Origin: Pannonibacter sp. XCT-53
GTDB taxonomy: Bacteria; Pseudomonadota; Alphaproteobacteria; Rhizobiales; Stappiaceae
DNA length: 64,000 bases
Assembly: GCF_009915765.1 (NCBI RefSeq)
Contig: NZ_JAABLQ010000001.1
Span: 2,604,001-2,668,000, forward strand
Reading direction: 5' to 3'
Made by a program: the position numbers and the translations under genes
Notes under the pieces: model-generated
Databases searched by the model: none
Told to the model about the DNA's origin: nothing
Seen by the model: the letters and a program-made list of their open reading frames with translations, nothing else
Part shown: in pieces, positions 56,525 through 64,000 of the stretch
How the letters are laid out: the number at the start of each line of letters is the position of its first letter
Numbering within the stretch: position 1 is the first letter of the stretch

Positions 56525-57331
56525 TCAGGCCTCCGGCTTCTTCGGGTCCGGACGGCGCAGCACCGACCAGGCATAGGCGATGTAAACGCCGACCAGGGTC
56601 GCCGCCAGCCCGAACCAGGTGAGCGCATAGCCGAGGTGGTCATTCTTGAACCGGACCACCGTCTCGCCGGCTTGCGGCAAGCCCGAGGCAGGCGTGAAGG
56701 CGGCATCCGCGTCGATGACGAAGGGTGCCGTCGGACCGGTTGCCCCGAGGGCCGATGCCATGGCCGCCGGGTCGCGGGCGAACCAGATGCGCCTTGCGAG
56801 ATCCGGCGCCGGCGTGGTCATGTTCGGCGTCTCGCCAAGACGCAGGATACCGGTCAGGGTGACAGGCCCGGCGGGCACCGCACTGCCGGGGCGGCTGTCC
56901 GGCGCGACGAACCGGTCGGGGACAAAGCCCCGGTTCACCATCACGATCCAGCCGTCGTCGGTGCGGAAGGGGGCGTGGACGAAGTAGCCGGGCCCGCCGT
57001 AATGGCCCTTCGGGCTGGTGAGGGCGTTGTAGTAATAGGCCTCGCCCGGCAGGAATGCGCCCGTCACCCGGACGCGGAGGTAGTCCCCGATCGGCGCAGC
57101 GCCGGTGGCCCAGCGGTCCGGGCCCGGAGCCGCGACCGGGTCCAGCGTGAGGTTCTGCTCGACCTGCCGGATCAGCCCCTCCTTCCAGGCCAGGCGGTTG
57201 AGCTGCCAGAGCCCGAGGTTGAGCAGGATGGCGAGGGCAGCGAGCCCGAGGAGCGTCGGCAGCAGGAGGCGCCGCATCGCACCGGACGCCGCCGGCTGGG
57301 GATCGCTCGGGCGCTTCGTCGTCTGCGTCAT
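56525..57331 (-). CDS. SURF1 family cytochrome oxidase biogenesis protein
   Basis: A 268-residue protein with one transmembrane helix at each end (LLLPTLLGLAALAILLNLGLWQLNRL; YALTWFGLAATLVGVYIAYAW). The central periplasmic domain carries family marks GAFLPGEAYYYNA, GYFVHAPFRTDDGWIVMVNRGFVP and the C-terminal NDHLGYALTWFGLA. SURF1 assists heme a insertion into subunit I. It starts six bases after the DUF983 gene ends, at the 3' end of the cox cluster. Confidence 0.93.
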   Translation of the reverse strand: MTQTTKRPSDPQPAASGAMRRLLLPTLLGLAALAILLNLGLWQLNRLAWKEGLIRQVEQNLTLDPVAAPGPDRWATGAAPIGDYLRVRVTGAFLPGEAYYYNALTSPKGHYGGPGYFVHAPFRTDDGWIVMVNRGFVPDRFVAPDSRPGSAVPAGPVTLTGILRLGETPNMTTPAPDLARRIWFARDPAAMASALGATGPTAPFVIDADAAFTPASGLPQAGETVVRFKNDHLGYALTWFGLAATLVGVYIAYAWSVLRRPDPKKPEA

Positions 57332-57337
57332 GGACTA

Positions 57338-57724
57338 TCACTCTTCCTGATCATCAAGCCGGCCTTCGGCGGCATTGTTGCGGTACTGCAGCGCGATCAT
57401 CAGCCCCTTGAGCGGTCGCAGCACCGCAAGGGCAAGCGCCGACGTCAAGGGCAGCCAGAGCACCAGATGCAGCCAGATAGGCGGGGTAAAGGCGAGTTCA
57501 ACCCACAGCACGAGGCCGACGATCACGAAGCCGACGAGCATGATGACAAAGACGGCCGGGCCGTCGCCGCTGTCGGCAAAGCCGAGGTCGAGGCCGCAGG
57601 CCGCGCAGTCCGGCCGTGTCGTCAGGAATCCTGCAAACAGCCGCCCCTCGCCGCAGCGGGGACAGCGGCCGGCCAGTCCGCAGCGAAACGGATCCTGCGG
57701 CGCATGATGAGCCTGGTCCGGCAT
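57338..57724 (-). CDS. DUF983 family protein
   Basis: A 128-residue protein with a zinc-ribbon-like N-terminus (RCPRCGEGRLFAGFL and DCAACGLDL, two CxxC pairs) and two membrane helices. It is a regular member of alphaproteobacterial cox clusters but its role in oxidase assembly is not defined. ATG 57724 is preceded by GGAG. It is separated from coxC by a strong hairpin. Confidence 0.9.
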   Translation of the reverse strand: MPDQAHHAPQDPFRCGLAGRCPRCGEGRLFAGFLTTRPDCAACGLDLGFADSGDGPAVFVIMLVGFVIVGLVLWVELAFTPPIWLHLVLWLPLTSALALAVLRPLKGLMIALQYRNNAAEGRLDDQEE

Positions 57725-57752
57725 GGCGGTCTCCTGCCTGGGTACGAACGAC

Positions 57753-57784
57753 AAGGCCCGGTCCGGGGATCCGGACCGGGCCTT
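57753..57784 (-). terminator. Long hairpin between coxC and DUF983
   Basis: AAGGCCCGGTCCGG and CCGGACCGGGCCTT form a perfect 14-bp stem with a GGAT/ATCC loop, 25 bases after the coxC stop. Only a short T stretch follows on the minus strand. It could terminate part of the transcripts or protect the 3' end of the upstream message. Confidence 0.65.
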
Positions 57785-57809
57785 GCAAGGATAGACGGAT
57801 TACCCGACC

Positions 57810-58685
57810 TCAGCCGTGCGGCACAACACCCCAGGCGCCCCAGATGTAGATGGTGGCGAAGAGGAAGAGCCAGACCACGTCGACGAAGTGCCAGTACCAG
57901 GCAGCCGCCTCGAAGCCGAAGTGCTTCTGCGGGCTCATCTGGCCAGCCAGCGCGCGCGCCAGGCAGACGGCGAGGAAGACGGTGCCGACGAAGACGTGGA
58001 AGCCGTGGAAGCCGGTCGCCATGTAGAAGGTCGCGCCGTAGATGTTGCCGGCGAACTCGAAGGTGGCGTGGGTGTATTCGTAGATCTGGCAGATCGTGAA
58101 GAGCACGCCGAGGGCAACGGTGAGGATCAGGCCCCACTTCAGGCCGTTGCGGTCATTCTCCAGCAGCGCATGGTGCGCCCAGGTCACGGTGGTGCCCGAC
58201 AGGAGCAGGATCAGGGTGTTCAGCAGCGGCAGGTGCCACGGGTCGAACACCTCGATGCCCTGCGGCGGCCAGACGCCGCCGGTCGCCTCGACGCGCTGGT
58301 ACTGGATCGCTTCGTCCACGAACAGCGAGGCGTCGAAGAAGGCCCAGAACCAGGCCACGAAGAACATCACCTCGGAGGCGATGAACAGGATCATGCCGTA
58401 GCGCAGGTGCAGGTTCACGACGCGGGTGTGATGGCCCTGCAGCGACTCGCGAATGGTGTCACGCCACCAGCCGTACATGACATAGAGCACGATCAGCAGG
58501 CCGATGATGAACAGGCCGCTGCCGGCCAGGTTCACGCCGAACACCTCGAACTCACGGCCGGTGGTGTACCGCATCAGGCCGATGCCGCCGATTGCCATGA
58601 AGAAGGCGCCGACGGACGCCAGGAACGGCCACGGACTGGGATCGACCAGGTGGTAATCGTGGTTCTTGCTATGTGCCTCAGCCAT
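57810..58685 (-). CDS. coxC: Cytochrome c oxidase subunit III
   Basis: A 291-residue membrane protein with seven helices. [21 protein letters not shown] opens it, and [18 protein letters not shown] contains the conserved Glu near the lipid pocket. [26 protein letters not shown] and the C-terminal [14 protein letters not shown] and [19 protein letters not shown] are family hallmarks. ATG 58685 is preceded by GGGGAG. Subunit III stabilises the oxidase core. Confidence 0.97.
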   Translation of the reverse strand: MAEAHSKNHDYHLVDPSPWPFLASVGAFFMAIGGIGLMRYTTGREFEVFGVNLAGSGLFIIGLLIVLYVMYGWWRDTIRESLQGHHTRVVNLHLRYGMILFIASEVMFFVAWFWAFFDASLFVDEAIQYQRVEATGGVWPPQGIEVFDPWHLPLLNTLILLLSGTTVTWAHHALLENDRNGLKWGLILTVALGVLFTICQIYEYTHATFEFAGNIYGATFYMATGFHGFHVFVGTVFLAVCLARALAGQMSPQKHFGFEAAAWYWHFVDVVWLFLFATIYIWGAWGVVPHG

Positions 58686-58743
58686 GGGCGTGCTCCCCAA
58701 AGTTCCAAATTCTGCGTAAGTCACCGGCGCAGGCGCCAGGTGC

Positions 58744-59358
58744 TCAAAGTCTGTTGGGCGCGGCCGCGTCGTCGGACTTGGCTGCGACCGGTTTGACCGG
58801 CGTCTCCGCCGGATAGAAGGTGTAGGACAGGGTGATCTCGGTCACGTGCTTGAGTTCCGGATCCTTGTCCATCGCCGGGTCGACGAAGAAAACGACCGGC
58901 ATGTTCACGCTTTCACCGGGCGCCAGCGGCTGCTCGGTGAAACAGAAGCATTCCAGCTTGTTGAAATAGACGGCCGCCTCGAACGGGGTCACGTTGAACA
59001 CCGAGGTGCCGACCGACGGCGCGGGGCCGGCGTTGCGGGCGACATAGGCCATCTGGCCGGTTTCGCCCATCTTCATGGTGACCGCGCGGTGCTCGGGGGC
59101 GAATTCCCAGCCGAGACCCGGCGTGACGTTGCCGTCGAAGCGCACGGTGATCTTGCGCTCGATGATGGTGTCCGGGGCTTCCTCGGCGCGCTGCGTGGTG
59201 CCGCCGAGGCCGGTCACGCGGCACAGCAGGTCGTAGAGCGGGACTGCGGCATAGGACATGCCGACCATGCCGAAGAACACGCCCGCGCAGATCGTCGCTA
59301 CGCGGCGATTGCGGCGAGACATGTCGGCTTCGGGACTGCTGTTCTGCGTGTCGGTCAC
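58744..59358 (-). CDS. ctaG: Cytochrome c oxidase assembly protein CtaG (Cox11)
   Basis: A 204-residue copper chaperone for CuB of subunit I. One N-terminal transmembrane helix is followed by a periplasmic immunoglobulin-like domain with the copper motif CFCF in [28 protein letters not shown] and [13 protein letters not shown] are also conserved. The start is GTG at 59358 with GGAG six bases upstream. It lies between a small membrane ORF and coxC. Confidence 0.95.
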   Translation of the reverse strand: MTDTQNSSPEADMSRRNRRVATICAGVFFGMVGMSYAAVPLYDLLCRVTGLGGTTQRAEEAPDTIIERKITVRFDGNVTPGLGWEFAPEHRAVTMKMGETGQMAYVARNAGPAPSVGTSVFNVTPFEAAVYFNKLECFCFTEQPLAPGESVNMPVVFFVDPAMDKDPELKHVTEITLSYTFYPAETPVKPVAAKSDDAAAPNRL

Positions 59359-59367
59359 GGATAACTC

Positions 59368-59523
59368 CTAGAGCGGACGGTTGAGAACGTTGGCGCCGAG
59401 GCGCACGACGGTGACCCAGTAGATGAGCCCGACCATGGCGGCGAGCGCGATCCCGATCGCCAGCGAGCGGGCGCGGCGCAACCGCTTCTGCTCCGGGGTC
59501 AGGCGGATGCCTTCTTCACTCAT
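59368..59523 (-). CDS. Small membrane protein of the cox cluster (CoxF-like)
   Basis: A 51-residue ORF between ctaB and ctaG. It starts at ATG 59523, one base after the ctaB stop, and ends nine bases before the ctaG start, so it sits in a tight operon. The sequence has a charged N-terminus (MSEEGIRLTPEQKRLRRARS) and one hydrophobic helix (LAIGIALAAMVGLIYWVTVV), predicting a single-pass protein. Small genes at this place are known as coxF or hypothetical in Rhizobiales. Function unknown. Confidence 0.8.
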   Translation of the reverse strand: MSEEGIRLTPEQKRLRRARSLAIGIALAAMVGLIYWVTVVRLGANVLNRPL

Positions 59524-59524
59524 G

Positions 59525-60463
59525 TCACATCATCCGGGTCACGAGGCTCTCACCCAGGAGAAGGGCGAAGAGCAGGAACAGATACAGGATCGAGAAGCTG
59601 AACAGGCGCACCGCCGCCTTGCGCGCGGCATCCCCCTCGCGGAGGCGGTAGACCCGCCAGGCGAGGCCGAGGAACCCGGCGCCGAGCGCGGTGGCGACGA
59701 CGCCGTACACCGGACCGGCAAAGCCGAGCGGCCAGGGGCTGATGGCAAGCGGCACCAGCACCAGCGAATAGAGCAGGATCTGGGTGCGGGTCGCATCCTC
59801 GCCGGCCACGACGGGCAGCATCGGCACGCCGGCCTGACGGTAATCGTTGCTCTTGAACAGCGCGAGGGCCCAGAAATGCGGCGGCGTCCACATGAAGATG
59901 ATCAGGAACAGGATGACGCTCTCGAGGCTCACGCTGCCCGTGACGGAGGCCCAGCCAATCATCGGAGGAAAGGCGCCGGCGGCGCCGCCGATGACGATGT
60001 TCTGCGGCGTCGAGCGCTTCAGCCACATCGTGTAGATGACGGCATAGAAGAAGATGGTGAAGGCCAGGAACGCGCCGGCAAACCAGTTGACCAGCAGGCC
60101 CAGCATCACGACCGAGCCGATCGACAGCGTCATGCCGAAGGCCAGGGCCTCGTCCGGCGTGATCTTGCCGGCGGGAATCGGCCGCTTTGCGGTGCGGCTC
60201 ATGATCCGGTCGATGTCGGCGTCATACCACATGTTCAGCGCGCCGGAGGCTCCTGCCCCGATGGCGATGCACAGCAGCGCGACGCCGGCGACCACCGGAT
60301 GGAGGCTGCCGGGGGCGAGCATCATGCCGACGAAGGCGGTGAAGATCACGAGCGACATGACGCGCGGCTTGAGCAGCGCAACGTAGTCGCCGACGGAGCC
60401 CATGCCACCCTGCCAGGTGACCGGATCGTCAATCATCGTGTCTGGGCGCTCGACGAGCGACAT
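59525..60463 (-). CDS. ctaB: Protoheme IX farnesyltransferase (heme O synthase)
   Basis: A 312-residue UbiA-type prenyltransferase that makes heme O, the precursor of heme A for the oxidase. The polyprenyl-diphosphate site is [21 protein letters not shown], and the second acidic region is [17 protein letters not shown]. About eight transmembrane helices are expected. ATG 60463 is preceded by AAAGGG; the upstream frame extension is not conserved. Confidence 0.95.
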   Translation of the reverse strand: MSLVERPDTMIDDPVTWQGGMGSVGDYVALLKPRVMSLVIFTAFVGMMLAPGSLHPVVAGVALLCIAIGAGASGALNMWYDADIDRIMSRTAKRPIPAGKITPDEALAFGMTLSIGSVVMLGLLVNWFAGAFLAFTIFFYAVIYTMWLKRSTPQNIVIGGAAGAFPPMIGWASVTGSVSLESVILFLIIFMWTPPHFWALALFKSNDYRQAGVPMLPVVAGEDATRTQILLYSLVLVPLAISPWPLGFAGPVYGVVATALGAGFLGLAWRVYRLREGDAARKAAVRLFSFSILYLFLLFALLLGESLVTRMM

Positions 60464-60560
60464 CAGCCAAACCCTTTGAAACTTGCGCCCGGTCCTGCCG
60501 GGGATCCCTGGTCCGGGGTCTGTCACGTCCCGAAGGACGGTGCCCCGTTGTTGGTCAAGT

Positions 60561-60585
60561 GGCCACCGCGCGGAGCGCGGTGGCC
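60561..60585 (-). terminator. Hairpin between coxA and ctaB
   Basis: GGCCACCGCG-(5 bases)-CGCGGTGGCC is a perfect 10-bp stem starting 22 bases after the coxA stop. No U-tract follows. Within an operon it may stabilise coxA mRNA or attenuate ctaB. Confidence 0.55.
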
Positions 60586-60607
60586 GATCTCTGCGTTCGA
60601 GCGCCGC

Positions 60608-62302
<1,695 letters not shown>

Positions 62303-62316
62303 CGATGTTCGTTGCC

Positions 62317-63243
62317 TCAGCGGGCAGTCACGGCTGCCGGTGCACCGGCGTCGGCAACCTTGCGCTCGGCGGCCAGGGCCGCCATCAGCTGCTTGTTGGC
62401 GTCGTCAAGATCGGTCTTGGCGGCTGCCGCCCAGGTGTCGAACTGCTCCTGGGTCACGACGCGGATCGTGATCGGCATGAAGGCGTGATCCTTGCCGCAG
62501 AGCTCCGAGCACTGGCCGTAGAACACGCCCGTCTTCTCCGAGCGGAACCAGGTCTCGTTCAGGCGACCCGGCACGGCGTCGATCTTGACGCCGAAGGCCG
62601 GCATGGCGAAGGCGTGGATCACGTCGGCGGCGGTAACCTGGACGCGGACGGTCTTGCCGACCGGAACCACGACGTCATAGTCGGTCGCCAGGAGCCGCGG
62701 GACCTCGTCGATCGACACGCCGCGCGCCTGCGCAACGGCCGCACGCTCGTCGTCCTTGACCATCAGGCTGTCGAAGCTGATGCCGGCGAGCGCCTCGTCG
62801 GTGTACTCGTAGCCCCAGTACCACTGGTAGCCGGTCGCCTTGATGGTCATGTCGAAGGGCGGGATCTCCAGCTGCTTGTACAGCAGGCGGAAGGACGGAA
62901 CCGCGATCACCACCAGGATGAGGATCGGGACCACGGTCCAGACGACCTCGATCAGGGTGTTGTGCGACGTGCGCGACGGGGTCGGGTTGGCGCGCGCATT
63001 GAAGCGGACCATCACGATCACCAGCAGGGCGAGCACGAACAGCGTGATCACCGTGATGATGACGAGCGTCATGTTGTTGAACCAGTGGATGTCGTCCATC
63101 ACGCTGGAGGCCGAGGCCTGGAACCCGAGTTGCCACGGCGACATGGCACCTGCTGCATCTTGAGCCATCACCGATCCGGCCGTTGCGGCCAGACCTGCGG
63201 CGCCCGCGGCGGCCGCCATGAGACGCTTGAAGATTGCCTTCAC
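62317..63243 (-). CDS. coxB: Cytochrome c oxidase subunit II
   Basis: A 308-residue protein with a signal peptide ending near SVMAQ, two transmembrane helices, and a periplasmic cupredoxin domain. The CuA ligands are in the stretch VIHAFAMPAFG and in GQCSELCGKDHAFM (two Cys, His, Met). GYQWYWGYEY is the aromatic electron-entry region. A GTG at 63243, preceded by GGGAG, is chosen as start; another GTG lies two codons upstream. It is the first gene of the cox cluster. Confidence 0.96.
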   Translation of the reverse strand: MKAIFKRLMAAAAGAAGLAATAGSVMAQDAAGAMSPWQLGFQASASSVMDDIHWFNNMTLVIITVITLFVLALLVIVMVRFNARANPTPSRTSHNTLIEVVWTVVPILILVVIAVPSFRLLYKQLEIPPFDMTIKATGYQWYWGYEYTDEALAGISFDSLMVKDDERAAVAQARGVSIDEVPRLLATDYDVVVPVGKTVRVQVTAADVIHAFAMPAFGVKIDAVPGRLNETWFRSEKTGVFYGQCSELCGKDHAFMPITIRVVTQEQFDTWAAAAKTDLDDANKQLMAALAAERKVADAGAPAAVTAR

Positions 63244-63656
63244 GTCCACGCTCCCTTCCCTAGTCCGCCGTCGGCGGATCTCGCTCACATCGTCCCTGCG
63301 TCAGCGGCGGTCACGCCCGCTTCGGCAAACCCTGCGGGGCCAGCGCCTGGATCCAGGCGGAAAACCCCGCTCGAAACACCGGTGGAAGACCCACCAGACA
63401 AATCCGAAGGGACACGTTCACCGGCTCCTCTCGCCCGCATCGCCCTTGCGGGGCTTGGCGGGGGAAGCCGGTCTGCGCGTCCTGTTGCGTGCGATATTAC
63501 GCACAAACCCGAATATACCGCGATGTGCCTGCGTTGACAGCGACGTTCTGACGCAGGCCCCTTGCAGCACCCCGAGGCAGCGCACAGAAACCACAAGAAT
63601 CCTTGTCCTGCAACGGGTTTGTCGGCGTCGTTCGGTCGCGCTCCCCGACAGTTTGG

Positions 63657-63670
63657 TTGATCCTCGTCAA
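63657..63670. promoter_or_regulatory. FNR/FixK-type box 1
   Basis: TTGATCCTCGTCAA matches the FNR/FixK consensus TTGAT-N4-ATCAA at nine of ten defined positions. It lies about 211 bases before the exported-protein start and 414 bases upstream of coxB. Confidence 0.65.
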
Positions 63671-63679
63671 TTCTGCCGT

Positions 63680-63693
63680 TTGATCCTGGTCAA
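63680..63693. promoter_or_regulatory. FNR/FixK-type box 2
   Basis: TTGATCCTGGTCAA repeats the same motif with its centre 23 bp from that of box 1, about two helical turns, so two dimers could bind on nearly the same face. Confidence 0.65.
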
Positions 63694-63880
63694 GGTGCCG
63701 ACCGCGGCAACAGGCCATCCGTCCCCTTTTGCGCGGCGGCCTTAATCCTGCCCGGAAAGGCAGGGAAGAAGCTGAAAGCGGACTGGAACGAGGGCGCTGC
63801 CTGCGGCTATCCTTGCAGCCAGATGCATTCCTGATTCGAGCGCGGGCCGAGGCCCAGAACATCCGTCCGGAGGACATTCC

Positions 63881-64000
63881 TTGCCCAGCACTTATGCCCG
63901 CTCCCTTCCCCTGGTGGCCCGGATGCTTGCCGGCCTTGCCATCGGCGTGGCCGGTCTGGCCGGTGCCGTCCCGGCCCTCGCGCAGGGCGAGGTCAAGGCC
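63881..64000 (+). CDS. N-terminal fragment of an exported protein (possibly IalB-like), cut by the window edge
   Basis: Forty codons are visible before the window ends. A TTG start at 63881 is preceded by GGAGGA at ideal spacing. The translation begins MPSTYARSLPLVARMLAG and continues as a hydrophobic signal sequence ending PALAQ, after which the mature protein starts GEVKA. Exported invasion-associated-locus-B-like proteins with this kind of start often neighbour coxB in Rhizobiales, but too little is present to confirm. It is transcribed away from coxB. Confidence 0.6.
   Translation, partial: MPSTYARSLPLVARMLAGLAIGVAGLAGAVPALAQGEVKA

Larger units (their letters stand above)
63244..63880. 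other. 637-base control region upstream of coxB
   Basis: The longest gene-free stretch in the window. It holds the divergent promoters of coxB and the exported-protein gene. On the minus strand a TATATT (63512-63517) could be a coxB -10, with a weak CTGTCA at -35. A GTGCG-ATATTA-CGCAC inverted repeat lies at 63489-63504. Two FNR/FixK-type boxes lie further on. No credible small gene is seen. Confidence 0.5.

Overview
This is a GC-rich (roughly two-thirds G+C), gene-dense chromosomal segment from an alphaproteobacterium. It carries a CcrM-type GANTC methyltransferase, split F0 ATP synthase genes with a B' subunit, an aa3 oxidase cluster in the order coxB-coxA-ctaB-small ORF-ctaG-coxC-DUF983-SURF1, an Irr-type palindrome at bacterioferritin and a GTTC-N7-GTTC LexA-type box. 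Together these point to Hyphomicrobiales (Rhizobiales), possibly a Stappiaceae-like marine or soil lineage; the family is inference. I see no prophage, insertion sequence, CRISPR array, tRNA or rRNA.

Layout. 1-3.9 kb: the nadABC operon for de novo NAD synthesis behind a perfect palindrome. 3.9-9.1 kb: HupE/UreJ permease, DEAD-box helicase, chorismate mutase, a PA0069-type radical SAM protein with a LexA-type box and a clamp-binding C-terminus, and a small glycosyltransferase. 9.2-12.8 kb: an accessory-looking AraC regulator divergent from a cupin and a flavin monooxygenase. 12.8-19.1 kb: moaB, a PLP aminotransferase, a ceramidase-fold membrane protein, NADP-malic enzyme and RNase HII. 19.2-21.9 kb: atpI-atpB-atpE-B'-B (F0 only). 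22-27 kb: SMC, a DsbA-like oxidoreductase and DciA. 27.2-29.8 kb: MutY, a 2OG-Fe(II) oxygenase and bacterioferritin. 30.3-34.4 kb: AMP nucleosidase, CcrM and an unrecognised 261-residue protein. 34.5-36 kb: tyrS, preceded by what looks like a tyrosine-rich leader peptide and an RBS-sequestering hairpin. 36-43 kb: DUF1772 and FkbM-like genes, then a glycine-cleavage operon (gcvT-gcvH-OsmC-gcvPA-gcvPB) under a tandem glycine riboswitch. 43.2-47.4 kb: a lipoprotein, then ispH-thrB-rnhA-diacylglycerol kinase. 47.5-54.7 kb: a membrane GGDEF/EAL protein, GNAT, M16 protease, thrC and YqgE. 54.8-56.4 kb: a DsbD N-domain protein and a peroxiredoxin. 56.5-63.2 kb: the cytochrome c oxidase cluster. 63.2-64 kb: a long intergenic region with two FNR/FixK-type boxes and the start of an exported protein.

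Most of the window is housekeeping: NAD, energy, one-carbon and threonine metabolism, chromosome maintenance. The most interesting signals are regulatory or small: the tyrS leader ORF and hairpins, the LexA-type box plus C-terminal QLSLF motif on the radical SAM gene, the OsmC gene inside the riboswitch-controlled gcv operon, the AraC/cupin/monooxygenase island, the tandem FNR-type boxes, and stable hairpins at several cox gene junctions. Start codons were re-chosen from Shine-Dalgarno spacing and family length; several are GTG or TTG.
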